From positions 2,376,501-2,440,500 of the forward strand of contig JASPKZ010001598.1 in NCBI GenBank assembly GCA_030220185.1: DNA of 64,000 bases, given 5' to 3'. The notes under the pieces were generated by a model. That model did not search any database. It saw nothing but the letters and a program-made list of their open reading frames with translations, and had not been told where the DNA came from. The stretch comes from Diploptera punctata. Taxonomy: Eukaryota > Arthropoda > Insecta > Blattodea > Blaberidae. A program made the translations under genes and the position numbers. Below, one piece after another: positions 32,716 through 43,659 of the stretch. Numbering within the stretch: the stretch's first letter is position 1; the number at the start of each line of letters is the position of its first letter.

Positions 32716-32960
32716 CCACCTGCATGCAAACTCAACACTCCCTGTTCCGCACTATATCGTCATCCCCCTTTGAATGCCGATTTGAACCTAAAATATCTGC
32801 TCGCCTTTTTTTTTATCCCCGAACGGGCACTTTCTTTCAATGGGAGTATAGTACATTTTTTTTTTCAAATAGCCTATCATTGTTTTCATTCCAATATTGT
32901 ATAGTAATGTTCATAGTACCATATATTTGATACAAAAAAACGTTGTATTTATACATGTGT

Positions 32961-33555
32961 CGGCCCCGGTGAACTAATGCCTCTGATCCCGAGGATCGCG
33001 AGTTCAAACACGGAGATCGATGGATTTTTTAAGATGGAAAAATCCAAGGAGCAAGTCCTCCGGGAAGGACTTTAAGCCCTAGGCCCCGAGTATGAAGATT
33101 GTCCGATGCCGATTGCGGGTCTTGCCACTGGTCAGCACGTGTGCCCTTTTACCAGCCGGCTGCTGGCCCTTCACATCCACATGTGTCAATCACAGAGGTA
33201 GATGATCAACAGCCAGTGTAGGGGTGACATGTGGTTAGCATGTCGAGTCCCCCAGCCGTTATAGCTGGTTCCTCAACCTGGAGCCGCTACTCATTGTAGC
33301 TACCCAATTGCCTCACGATGCTGGGTGGGCACCGGTCCCATACTGGCCGATATACCATGAGAAAATTTCTTTCCCCGTGGAGACTCGAACCAGCGCAAGT
33401 CCCGTAGCTCGGCGCCAAGGCTTCCTACCTTAACCGCTCGGCTACGGCGCGGGACTGAAGATTTTCAGGTTCGTAAAAGAATCATAAGACTGAATAAAAA
33501 TACCTCTGTGCGAAATATACCGATATTCTTCATCCTAGTTGCATACTATACCTCC
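32961..33555 (+). mobile_element. SINE-B split by SINE-D
   Basis: 32961-33098 and 33455-33555 are consecutive parts of SINE-B. The 8-bp 'tgaagatt' at the end of the first part (33091-33098) is repeated at the start of the second (33455-33462), the target-site duplication of the inserted SINE-D. Confidence 0.8.
33099..33454 (-). mobile_element. SINE-D, full length, inserted in SINE-B
   Basis: Minus strand: head 'gccgtagccgagcggttaag' (A box), 'ctggttcgagtctccacggg' (B box), body with 'ctccaggttgaggaaccagc' and a 3' end near 'gacccgcaatcggcatcgg'. Length ~356 bp. Confidence 0.85.
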
Positions 33556-33940
33556 ACTCTTAGAGTGATCGTAACATAAGAAACGCCAGTTGGATTCTTA
33601 CGCCATTCGCGCCACAATTACAGTCACATTGACAGGGATCACGTGTGAAGTTAATAAGACGTGAGATCGTTGAATGGGGTAGATTACAAGAAAGTTGGTG
33701 AGACTCTTCACTGAACTTGTGACATATTAAAATAACACCGTTTTTTGGTCACAGTCAAAGGTTTACAAGATTTGTATTCTAAAAATTTAGGTGGCGACAC
33801 AGCAATAGAAGACTCAATACTTTCAGCCATTTTGTTGCATCAGAATCGAATGAGGCATGACTGAAATGCGTCATCCATATGTAATAAACTGTTAAACTAT
33901 TTTAAGTTGTAATTATTGATTAAGTATATTTTAGAATATT
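33556..33940. other. Unassigned stretch
   Basis: No feature recognised. Confidence 0.35.
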
Positions 33941-33945
33941 TTATA

Positions 33946-34178
33946 TTAATATAAAATTATAGAATATTCACCTGAAAGGTCCGTCTCCTCAACTTAATTA
34001 TCATTTAACTGTAGCGCTTTCGGGACTTGTCCCATCATCGGCAGGATTCAAAACTGGTGTTTCACTGAAGTTTTGAATCCTGCCGATGATGGGACAAGTC
34101 CCGAAAGCGCTACAGTTAAATGACAATTAAGTTGAGGAGACGGACCTTTCAGGTGAATATTCTATAATTTTATATTAA
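33946..34178. mobile_element. Near-perfect foldback element, 110-bp arms
   Basis: Arms 33946-34055 and 34069-34178 are reverse complements with, by eye, a single mismatch, around a 13-nt loop. The flanking 'attttatattaat' (33938-33950 and 34167-34179) may be a 13-bp target duplication but overlaps the palindrome. The right arm has CCGATGA (34083-34089), a GGGAC/GTCCC stem and GAAA (34103-34106), a hammerhead-like order. Confidence 0.85.
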
Positions 34179-34327
34179 TTTTGAATAAACCTCAACGGAA
34201 CACATCATGAATCTTATAAAAGTTGAATATTTTATATGTTTCGAATATTATTATTTTCAAACACGAAGAAAAACAAGTATATTCAGAGAACATATTTTTC
34301 ATTTAATGAAGGGAGATACTTTTCCGT

Positions 34328-34920
34328 GTACTTCTTCTTCTTCTTCCTTTCCAGGATTAGGTCAATGCGACCTGTTCCGGCCTCAAGGCCATCGCTTCCT
34401 TGGCCGTCCCAAAGATCTTTTTCCATGTGGTTTGTAGGTGTTGATATTTTTGGGTAATCTTGCATTGTTCATTCTGTGTAAATGTTCTTTCCATTGGTAT
34501 TTGTGCTCTTCTAGTTTATGGAGTATTGAAAATATCTCCAGTTCATTTCTTATTGATTCATTGTGTAATCTATCCATTCGTGAACATCCTTTTACGGATC
34601 TTAAAAATTTCATTTCAGTGGCTTGAATGTGTAAGTACCCAAGATTCAGATCCATATAAAATAACAGGAACAGCCATAATTTTACAAAACCTGAGCTCAG
34701 TTTGTCTTAGAGTCTTTCGGAGGGTTTTTCTTATGGTGCCACGCATCAATTGATATCGGTTTAATTTATAATGTATATCCCAATCATAGTTATATGTTAT
34801 ATCTGAACCAAGATAGTTTAGGTATGCTATCTGTTCTATTATTTCATTATTGATCACTATTTTTGCTCTGACTGACACTTTGCCCTGAAAAGCCATAATT
34901 TTAGATTTTGAAGTTTTTTC
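34328..34920 (-). pseudogene. LINE-B C-terminal relic
   Basis: Minus strand: MAFQGKVSVRAKIVINNEI, IEQIAYLNYLGSDITY, AVPVILYGSESWVLT, MKFLRSVKGCSRMDRLHNES and RSLGRPRKRWP, then 'aggccggaacaggtcgcat' and a (GAA)n tail at 34335-34347. One frameshift near 34640 splits the frame. RT catalytic motifs lie beyond the truncation. Confidence 0.8.
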
Positions 34921-35011
34921 GAGTACTTATTGCTTCTATATCGTACGTCGGTGTCCATAACCAATGAAAAGCGAGCAGATCACATGGTTTTGTTTTAATG
35001 AAGATCAATTT

Positions 35012-36012
35012 AAAAGCGCTCTCCATACATCCCTATCCTGAGCTAATGCTTTGCAATCATTCCCTGTATAATCTACTTCCTTCAAATCATACTTAATGTT
35101 ATTCTCCCACCTCATTCTTGGTCTACCAACTGGGCGTTTTCCCTCTGGTTTTCCTACAAGAAGCTTCCACGCACGTCTTTCATTCCCTATCCGTGCCACA
35201 TGTATTGCCCATCGCAATATACGAGACTTAACTGTTCTTACTATATCTGGCTTCCTACTCGTATCAAGACCATGTAGTTCATTGTTATGTATTTCCTCCA
35301 TTCACCAGTCTGTTCATCTCTCTTTGGTCCAAAAATTTTCCTCCGATCCGATTGAGGGTCTTTCCACTTTTCAGCGATTGCCATTTTACCAGCCGGCTGC
35401 TGGCCCTTCACATCCACATGTGTCAATCACAGAGGTAGATGATCAACAGCCAGTGTAGGGGTGACATGTGGTTAGCATGTTGAGTCCCACAGCCGTTATA
35501 GCTGGTTCCTCAACCTGGAGCCGCTACTTATTGCAGCTACCCAATTGCCTCATTATGCTGGGTGGGCACCGGTCCCATACTGGCCGAAATACCATGAGAA
35601 AATTTCTTTCCCCATGGAGACTCGAACCAGCGCAAGTCCCGTAGCTCTGCGCCAAGGCTTCCTACCTTAACCGCTCGGCTAAGTAATTTATTCTCAAATA
35701 CTTGTAATCTTCTTTCCTTCCTTAAAGTAAGAATCCATGTTTCGCATCCATATAATATAACCGGTAGAATAATAGTTTTATATATTTTCAGTTTAACGTT
35801 TTTTGAAAGGAGTTGGGACATCAAAAGTCTCTGTAATGCATAATAGCATGCATTTCCAGAATTGAGCCTATGTTTAATTTCTTTGTGCATCTCATTCCTA
35901 GGCCTATGTGGTTATTGTTCCTACGTATTTGATTCCAGCCATTTCTTCAAAATTTCGCTCATTTGTCATTAGCTGTCCATTTTCATTATATAATGTATTT
36001 CTATGTGTGACT
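35012..36012 (-). mobile_element. LINE-A fragment split by SINE-D
   Basis: 35012-35340 (minus) encodes RTVKSRILRW, GKRPVGRPRMRW and YDLKEVDYTG. 35690-36012 encodes MHKEIKHRLNSGNACYYAL, LKIYKTIILPVILYGCETW and LRKERRLQVFENK. SINE-D lies between. The extreme 3' end (AAMNLRVR and tail) is missing, unusual for a LINE and implying a later deletion. Confidence 0.8.
35340..35688 (-). mobile_element. SINE-D inserted in LINE-A
   Basis: Matches SINE-D at 33099-33454 throughout, from 'tccgatccgattgagggtct' to 'ccttaaccgctcggctaa'. A frame spanning the junction (35537-35890) is a chimera of SINE and LINE sequence. Confidence 0.85.
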
Positions 36013-36019
36013 GTAGGAA

Positions 36020-36840
36020 AATAAGCGTAACTAAATTAACTTGGTCTAACCCCTAACAAAGGACGGACTAAGGCCTAACATTGTGCTATTATGCCATTGT
36101 AGGTGTAGATTTAAACATGCAACTTTTTTTTTTCCTCCGACATGTGGTAGGTTGTAAAAAATACTTGTATGTAACTGTCATATGATTATATTGAAAGAGT
36201 GGTGCTAAATTTTCGATGCGAGCCTTGGAGAGCATCTAAAATTACAGCCGCAATCTTGTCTTATAGCTATCATATACCGTAGTTTAAATAGCTATTGTTT
36301 TAATCCGTCACGAAAAGAAGAAATGCCATTGTAGTGCAGAGGGATATTTTGTATCATCAATGATTATATAAACATTTTATAGTGTATTCTACTCGCAGTA
36401 TTCTTGAAATGTTAAGAGATTTATAACTCGGGTGGATATATCATTCTTACCAACATAAATTAATTCGATATTCTGGGTCAGGAATAAAGACGAAATTCTT
36501 ATCTATTTATAGAGTCAAGGAATTAAATTATTTTTAATTTTCTTCTGTAAATGGTAGAAATAAACTATATTTTTTTATTATCAAGAGAAATGGATTTTGG
36601 CTTGATGAAATATCTGTTTAAAAATTCAGTTTTTTCCTCCCCTAAACTGCGACCAGATGACGTTAGATAGGGGTTAATGTCTGCAGCAGTTCCGACTCTT
36701 CTTTTTTCATCGTCTGTTTTCAACTATGAGAAAGGATTTAAAACTTTATAGCTAAAACTATAATCACTGGTGTTTTTTATATTCGTATATATTCCACCAA
36801 ATGTTCCACAAAATAACTTCAAAACCAACAGTAGTTAATT
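36020..36840. other. Unassigned stretch
   Basis: No gene or repeat recognised. Confidence 0.35.
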
Positions 36841-36845
36841 ATATA

Positions 36846-37085
36846 TGATATTCGCTTACACAGAGTTAAATATATGTCCATTGAATGAGAAAATCAAAGA
36901 ATATAGGCAGAAATGGTTTACACATGTGGAAAGAATGAATGTAATAAGATTACCAAGAGCAGCATTCAACTACGAGCCAAGAGGTTCAAGGAATATAGGA
37001 AGGCCAGTGAAAAGATGGACAGAACAACTGTGAGGCGGAACAGGCAATTTTTACCTAGACCGTGAAGTGAAGAAGAAGAAGAATT
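36846..37085 (+). mobile_element. LINE-B 3' tail
   Basis: Encodes ELNICPLNEKIKEYRQKW, NVIRLPRAAFNYEPRGSRN and GRPVKRWTEQL, then 'gaggcggaacaggcaattt' and (GAA)n. Very similar to 32260-32508; extreme 5' truncation. Confidence 0.8.
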
Positions 37086-37134
37086 CGCTTACACTCAAAA
37101 ATTATTTGATCCATCTTAATAGAGATTATATTTT

Positions 37135-37385
37135 TTTATTAGGAATATTCCAGAATACAGTTTATCCTTCAATCCAAAGTCATTTGTCGCCAGACGTCCC
37201 TGTCTAAAGCATCTTCTTCCCTCAAATCTCTAGCTTCCATACTTCTCCTCACTCCATCTATCCAACTTTCTCTAGGTCTGCCTCTTTAACTTCTTCCATT
37301 AGCTTTCCAATTAAAGATCTTCATCTTCTTTGGTATTTTCTCTTCTTCCATTCTTATGAGGTGTTGATACCAATTCAAACGTTTG
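37135..37385 (-). mobile_element. LINE-E 3' relic
   Basis: Minus-strand homologue of 27620-27850, sharing 'ggaatattccagaatacag' and the region encoding the RW.D.V-type block. Several indels. Confidence 0.65.
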
Positions 37386-37583
37386 AAGAAAAAAGAGATA
37401 ATCTTTAATTACATTTTAAAACAGGTTTTATAACTTTTTCATATTTCATAAACATTAACATAGGCCTATTATTTTTTATTCCTCCAATGAGTTTTGTAAA
37501 ACGTCTGATGTATGTTTTGGATAATAAAATAAATCCAAAAGCTTATTAGGGGTTTACCTATTTTTAAGTTGTATTTGGTATAT

Positions 37584-37780
37584 TAGTCCACCACTATGGT
37601 CTCGGGGTAGGGTAGCTGCCACATACGCAGCGGACCGCATTCCATTCGGAGTCAGCACAAGTTTCCTGGATGATGATTTCTTTAGTTTCTTTTTCTGTAA
37701 GACAAATGACAGGTAATTTTAACGTAAAATCGGTCCCGAACATCAATCGGGCATCACAATCATCACTCATATTCGCCATG
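37584..37780 (+). mobile_element. SINE-A, degraded
   Basis: 'gtccaccactatggtctcgg' start and 'gtaagacaaatgacagg' body are recognisable. The B box is destroyed ('gcattccattcgg'). Confidence 0.65.
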
Positions 37781-38168
37781 TTTAGTATGAATCTGTGAGT
37801 GAATGTTTTGTTTCGTCTTAAATGTTCGTGTTGTCCCGGAGGAGGGGAATGAATTGAGCTGATCAGTCACTCGAGAAGGCCTTCCATGTCATTTGTGTGA
37901 TCCAAAGTTTAAAATCTCTCTCCCGACACGTCGTGAAATTTTAAGGCCCGGGATGCTTGTGTCACGTAAAGGAAGAGCTTTGAAAAAAATGATTGCGCAA
38001 CTCTTGATGATGGAAAGTTAAGAGTTCTGAAGAGCGATTCACACCAGTACGTTGATATATGTTCTGACAAAGCAGACGACGTAAGTCTCTCTTCATGCAG
38101 CATTCGTATCGTTCGCTACAGTGGGTGCAGTCGGTAAGATGCTCTTTTTTCCGACGACGCGGGCACAC

Positions 38169-38170
<2 letters not shown>

Positions 38171-38238
<68 letters not shown>

Positions 38239-38334
38239 GCTTTATTTTATCTGGCAGAGTTAAGGCCTTAAGGCCTTGTCTACCACTCAACCAGGTTTAA
38301 AAAAAATACAAAAGAAAAGTCTTAAATCTAAATT

Positions 38335-38379
<45 letters not shown>

Positions 38380-38815
38380 GATTACAAGTTATGAATACAA
38401 TACAATTAATATTTATAATGTATTTTGATTTACTCTAAATTTAACGAATTAAATATATAATATGTACAAGATATATAAAAAAACGAGGAAAAGATTAATG
38501 ACATAGTATAAAATTAAATAAATAGAGAAAAATTAATTATTAGACAACAGGTAACTGTATAAGCGTGACTTAAAGGTGCCAAGTGTGCGGCAACCCCTGA
38601 TATCTTGAGGAAGGAGATTCCAGGAGCGGGCGGAGGCTACTGTGAAGGAAGTAGAATAGGAGGAAGTGCTATGAAGAGGAATTGTTAGCAGACTGCTATC
38701 TTGTGACCTAGAGTCAATATTGTGGTAGGAGGATAACTTCTCAAATCTGGACGCCAGGTAAGTAGGAATGTAGGAATTCAGAAGCTTGAAAAGTAGCGAA
38801 AGAGAGTGCAATTCA
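38171..38815 (-). mobile_element. LINE-N 3' end with (ATT)n tail and C-terminal coding relic
   Basis: The minus-strand frame 38533-38811 carries YIPTYLASRFEKL, TIPLHSTSSYSTSFTVASAR and WNLLPQDIRGCRTLGTFK. It resembles the terminal domain of CR1/R1-like LINE proteins (pattern 'YxTSFTVxAxRLWNxLP...LxxFK'). It is followed by a 3' UTR with 'aaggccttaaggcc' and an (ATT)n tail (38174-38238 as AAT). The target 'cacgtt' is repeated at 38165-38170 and 38816-38821. The frame is intact for 92 codons but lacks RT. Confidence 0.8.
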
Positions 38816-38854
38816 CGTTCGATTCTGGTCAGGTATAATTTTTTATTTATTTAC

Positions 38855-38861
<7 letters not shown>

Positions 38862-38939
<78 letters not shown>
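38862..38939. repeat. (TTA)n microsatellite
   Basis: 26 or so uninterrupted TTA units; the equivalent place in copy 1 (900-930) has only a short 'aataataata' run. Confidence 0.95.
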
Positions 38940-39003
38940 CATTTAATAACGTCGTTAATTTTCATAATGCCTACATGTTACCAGGTTTTGTCATGTAAAT
39001 AAA

Positions 39004-39007
<4 letters not shown>

Positions 39008-39044
<37 letters not shown>
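39008..39044. repeat. (AT)n microsatellite
   Basis: ~18 AT units next to the truncated SINE-A; the equivalent run in copy 1 (837-847) is shorter. Confidence 0.95.
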
Positions 39045-39045
<1 letters not shown>

Positions 39046-39046
<1 letters not shown>

Positions 39047-39333
39047 AAATACTGCTGGTCGGGACAAGCTCCTGGCTGAGATATTTTTTCGGGGTTTTTA
39101 CTCACCTAAGATAAATGTGAGGAAGCTTAGGGCTCAAGGGCCCCCGAAAATCATCCGGCCATCATCAGCATTTCGTCACCCCTATCATTATCATCATCAT
39201 TCTTCACCGGTGTGGAAAGAAACGGGAAGCTACCACACCTTCAGTTCCCTAGGAAAGCTTCAAAGCATAGCATGAAAATGCTATGAATGCAGTAAAAGAA
39301 CTGCCGTCGGGCAGAATTACTGTGGAATAGAAT
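39046..39333 (+). mobile_element. SINE-A, head truncated
   Basis: Begins inside the B box region ('tgctggtcgggacaagctcc') and continues to 'cagaattactgtgg'. Same truncation point as 597-836, so both descend from one insertion. Confidence 0.8.
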
Positions 39334-39654
39334 ATATGGAAATAAATATATTAAAGGAAACAGCTCATATATATATATAATGAATAACGATTGTAAAGTC
39401 GCATTACTTTGTTTACAAAACACATGACATAATAAAAGATTTATTTCCATTACTAATACAAAATGTGTCTGATTAATTTAAATTAAGTTAATATCTAATT
39501 TCATTATACAAGTAAGTCCTGAAGGACTGCATCATTTCATATCTATATCTATATGACATGTCTATAGACAGTTTCTAGGAGAGATGGTTGTGGTCTAGTG
39601 GAGGGAGCTTCTGTTTCCCGTGCATGAGGTCGCGTTTTCGATCCTGCTGTCATG

Positions 39655-39658
<4 letters not shown>

Positions 39659-39711
<53 letters not shown>
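39659..39711. repeat. (TC)n microsatellite
   Basis: ~26 TC units at the end of the long dispersed repeat. Confidence 0.95.
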
Positions 39712-39713
<2 letters not shown>

Positions 39714-40059
39714 CTTCTTTCAATTAATTTTCTTTCTTTTGTTTCACATCTTTGGTTTTGTTTTATTTTCAGTATTTACCGCACTATTTACTTACTCAAC
39801 ATTATTTTTCATTGCACAACACGCAACGAAATAGAACGGATTTAGTTTCTCAAATAGTTGTATACTTGTGAACCAAATAGCTGATCTCTGATCATGCGCA
39901 GTGGCTTCGTTCTGAGACCTGAAAATTATCTGTGCGCCATAAATTATTTCAAAGACTGTACATAGAAGGCGAATGGTTAAACTTCGGTGGATGTGGAAAA
40001 GAAGAATATTAGTTTTAAATAAATAAATAATATATAAATTATATTTCAAACCTAGCTAG

Positions 40060-40190
40060 GTTCGATAGATTTTTAGGATGGAAAGATCCAAGAGTCAAAA
40101 CCTCCGGAGGGTTCCGAATCTGAAGATTTTCGAGCTCGTAAAAGAACGTCAAATCTAAATTAGTGCCTCTGAGCAAATTTTAACGGGCCC
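40060..40190 (+). mobile_element. SINE-B fragment
   Basis: 'atggaaagatccaagag', 'ctccggagggttccga' and 'tctgaagattttcgagctcg' match the SINE-B body; head lost except 'ggttcgatag'. Confidence 0.7.
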
Positions 40191-40369
40191 ATCCAAGTAA
40201 TATTTTAGTTGTCTACTAGATGTTCATTAAAGCGATGTGCTGATTATACGTAACTCATTGACATTCCTAGGGAAGTAATGGTAACTGAATTAACTGGGTC
40301 AAGAAACTCTCTCTAGTGAGCACCCATGTCCTCACGCGGGACGTATGGGGTAGGCCTAAAAACTCAAAT

Positions 40370-40510
40370 TGGGACCCACGGCTTAAAGACCCTTCGGGAG
40401 GACTTGTCACTTGGATTTTTTTACTCTAAAAATCCATCAACCCCGGCCAGGTTTGAACCTGCGATCCTCGGAAATAGAGGCAAGGAACATAACCACTAGA
40501 TCCCCGCGGC
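40370..40510 (-). mobile_element. SINE-B 5' fragment
   Basis: Minus strand: 'ccgcggggatctagtggtta' head, 'aggttcaaacctggcc' B box, 'tccatcaac/gttgatgga' junction, truncated after 'gtgggtccc'. Confidence 0.75.
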
Positions 40511-40668
40511 TGACAAATAACATAATACAATTAATTAATTAATGCTGTAGGAGGTTAGACTCATGCCCTCTAACCTCTTGCGTCTCGGAGCCATCTGATG
40601 AAAAAATTACAGGTGATGTACTGTGTTATAATGCCATTCCATAACCATTGTGAGCAGACTGCAAACAT
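40511..40668 (+). repeat. Direct repeat P, left copy
   Basis: ~158 bp from 'tgacaaataacataatac' to 'gactgcaaaca', ~90% identical by eye to 41449-41607. Begins TG and ends CA, as LTRs do. See the pair at 41449. Confidence 0.75.
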
Positions 40669-41448
40669 AACATAGTTTAGGGTGTGTGGATGCTCTCTCT
40701 CCTTACCAGAACCTATCTTCAATTTTCAAACTAACTTGTAACACACAAGTCATAAGCAGAGTCTGCAGCTGGGTCCAAAATACAGACTAAATTCATATTT
40801 TTTGTAAACGACCTCTAGTGCATTATTCGACATAGATATCTCAAGAGAATGCTAATCATATTTGACTTTTCTATTTTTAAAATTTATGTTTATCATGAGA
40901 GGAATGGGAATTGCTCTAAAGCGCACAAAATTTAGGCTCAAGTTCATTTTAACACAGTTAAATAAGCTACCAAAAAAATACATGAAAGCTTAACGAAAGT
41001 CAAAAAGTAAAGTACAAAATTAGCTGTCTGAAATAATAAATAAACAAAATACATAATAAAAATAACAAGAACAGTCGTAGACTTTAAATAACAATAATGA
41101 TAAAAACATCCATACTAGAGTTCTCAACCACGCAGAAATAAACAATCTTCTTCTTTACAGCTTTACTTCTAGTAACTAAAAATGAACAGTCCTTGGCAAG
41201 GGATCGCTTCTTCGACCCCCGCCGAACTTGATGGAACGAAACGTTGATTTCAACAGTTAACTGGAACAGGCTTCTGGTCGCGGACATTGGTCATCGCGCA
41301 TCCCAAGTCGCGCCGATGACGTCAGGAAGAGGAAATTAGGAGGGGGTAAAGTAGTAAAGGATAGAGCACCGAACACATATTCACAATTACAGAGTCTACT
41401 ATGAAACGTCATGGCAGTAAAATTACGTCATCACGGTACGCCCGCGGC
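40669..41448. other. Segment between direct repeats P
   Basis: 780 bp with no recognised coding domain. No primer-binding site complementary to a common tRNA 3' end is evident after the left repeat. The minus-strand frame 41084-41287 has no recognisable motif. Confidence 0.4.
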
Positions 41449-41607
41449 TGACAAATAACACAATACCATTAATCAATTAGTGCTGTAGGAGGTTAGACTG
41501 ATGCCCTCTAACCTCTTAACTCTCACAGCCACCTGATGAAAAAATACAGGTGATATACTGTATTACAATGTCATTCCATAACCATTGTGAGCAGACTGCA
41601 AGCATAG
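41449..41607 (+). repeat. Direct repeat P, right copy
   Basis: Starts 938 bp after the left copy and shares 'tgctgtaggaggttagact', 'atgccctctaacctctt' and 'ccataaccattgtgagcaga'. The 'ccgcggc' preceding both copies is also shared. Confidence 0.75.
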
Positions 41608-42227
41608 CCGGCAGTAAAGCCAGAACGTGTTAAAACGGTACGAGGGCGTAAACATATGCAAAAAAAAAAAATTAAATGTAAAACAACTAGACATATATAA
41701 TTAATTCTGTAACACAAAAGTTTAAAAAAGTAACTTTTAACAGCACTGGACCATCCGTTTATATATATCAGAGTAAATTGGTACAACTTAATTTACTTTA
41801 AATGTTTTTAAGAGTATTTCATGGAAGCAGCAAAAAAAAAGCACATTCTGTGAAATTGCGAAAACGCGTTTGCGGCTCGTTACAAACTTTATGCAAACTG
41901 AAATTCAAGGAAATTGTTCAGCGCCGCTCGCTTTGTTTCTGTTAAACTGTAATTAATATACAATTTATGCGAGAGTGCGGCATTTAACATCCCAGAGATG
42001 AGAATATCAGTTTCCAACACACATATTCATACGTGCTACTCCTGAAAATATGTCTCTAGCTGCCTAATTAAACATTAAATATGACAAAAGTTTTAGATTT
42101 TCTCTATTCTATGCCTTACTGACTTACACAGTGCCATTCTCACGATCTGCAATTTTCTCCTCCTGAAATTAGGGAACTGCCAGAAAGCAGCATTCTTCAA
42201 ATGACAATTTAATTTTTTAATCACTAT
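41608..42227. other. Unassigned stretch
   Basis: No gene or repeat recognised. Confidence 0.35.
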
Positions 42228-42329
42228 ATAAGTAATATTTTGTTTGCAGACGATTTAATTATAATACAAAAATAGCCATAAAATATAACATGAAAATCAA
42301 TACAGAGAAAACAAAGGTAATGGCTTTTC
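42228..42329 (+). pseudogene. LINE-B RT snippet
   Basis: LFADDLIIIQK (catalytic FADD), then MKINTEKTKVMAF after an internal deletion. It is cut by repeat H directly after 'ggcttttca'. Confidence 0.6.
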
Positions 42330-43080
42330 ATACGTAATGCCACGAGTGATTTCCAAATTATCGATAAATTCACGACTCACGAAGTGAGTAGATAGAGAAT
42401 TTGGAAATCAAGAGTGGCATTTGTTAGGGTTATTTAACGAATAAAATTAAGCTGTTTACCCACAAATCATTATTTAAATTTACTAATTTTAAAATATTTA
42501 TATATTTAATGTAAACGGCGATGTTTGAAAACAAATGAGAAACGATTGGTACGCTTCATTTGCTTCTTTTGTTCATCACTGCAACCAGATCATATTGTTT
42601 ATTGCCAAAGTAACGCAATATTGTAAGAATGCACTCTAGTGGAGAAAAAATAAAACACATCAAACTGTATATTAATTCATTTCTGATGTCCTATGATGTA
42701 AATACAATTATATTTTTCTGGAATGTTATTACCTGGGAAAAAATACATTTAAGGATGCAAACAGAGGTTTCTTTTTTTGGTGCTATAATCAATTGCTACA
42801 AATGTTTTTATATTAATTCCCGCATGTGCTATGTGTTGACATTCATGCACTATATATACAATCTGGTAGCCGTATTTCTTAGAGAGTCAGCCACTGCAAA
42901 ATAATGCTATGACCTATTCAGAATGTTAAAAAGGAGGTGCTTTCTTTATTATGATAAACTTTAGTTGGTAAATTCTAGGCGAAACCTGACTGTGATTGGC
43001 TGTAAATAAAAAAAATCAATGAAATGTGGTTGGTCATTTACTCCCATTTGGGGCATGAGTTAAATAGTCAAGGAAAATAC
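42330..43080 (+). repeat. Repeat H, near full length
   Basis: Co-linear with 28075-28850 from 'cgtaatgccacgagtgattt' to 'cccatttggggcatgagtta'. It probably inserted into a LINE-B RT. Confidence 0.8.
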
Positions 43081-43164
43081 CCTACGTAGCAAAATTTATA
43101 GATATTCAAAAATACTGGAAAGAGTAAATTCATTTACCTACCTGTGATACACATTAACATATTT

Positions 43165-43640
43165 GGATGAAGTAGACATAGTAAATAACATTTTTAATGT
43201 TAATAAAACCATGGGAATAATAAATTCAGTAATGAAACCTTCGCTAGTCTAGAAATGTATCAGAGTACGGGTTATACAACACCTTAACAAGACCTGCACT
43301 TTGCTACCGCAATGAGGCATGGACTTTGAGGAAAGGAGAAGAGAGCAGGATAACTTCTAGTGAAATGAGATTCATGAGGTATACAGCAGGATATACCAAA
43401 TGGGATCACAAACGCAATGATGATATTTTGAAGGAACTACATTTGGAACCGGTCATTGAATACATACATAGATACCAGAACAACTGGATGAATCATTTGT
43501 GACGAGCGAGTTCAGATAGAGTTCCCAAGGCCATGCTTCGTTATTTTCCAACAGGGAAGAGATTTCTGGGCCGTCCAAAAGAAACGCTGGATACAAAATT
43601 CATCCGTGAGATCATAATAGGCCTATAGGCCTAAGACTTG
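43165..43640 (+). pseudogene. LINE-C C-terminal relic
   Basis: Frames give TRPALCYRNEAWTLRKGE, MRFMRYTAGYTKWDHKRNDD, ILKELHLEPVIEYIHRYQNN and RVPKAMLRYFPTGKRFLGRP. This is the same family as the minus-strand copy at 51757-52492. Multiple frameshifts and a stop near 43500. Confidence 0.7.
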
Positions 43641-43659
43641 GTTCGATGAAGAAGAAGAC

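Larger units (their letters stand above)
37975..39660 (+). repeat. Long dispersed repeat, copy 2
   Basis: Inverted counterpart of 1-1145. Blocks 37985-38170 ('gcgcaactcttgatgatgga', 'gaagagcgattcacaccagt'), 38940-39050 ('aataacgtcgttaattttc'), SINE-A at 39046-39333, 39375-39475 and a tRNA-like end at 39580-39660 follow in order. LINE-N interrupts it at 38171-38815. Confidence 0.75.

Noticed and set aside
38093..38290. Poly-leucine signal-like frame
   Set aside because: Produced by the (AAT)n tail of LINE-N.
39660..39834. Leucine/serine-rich membrane-like protein frames
   Set aside because: Produced by the (TC)n microsatellite.
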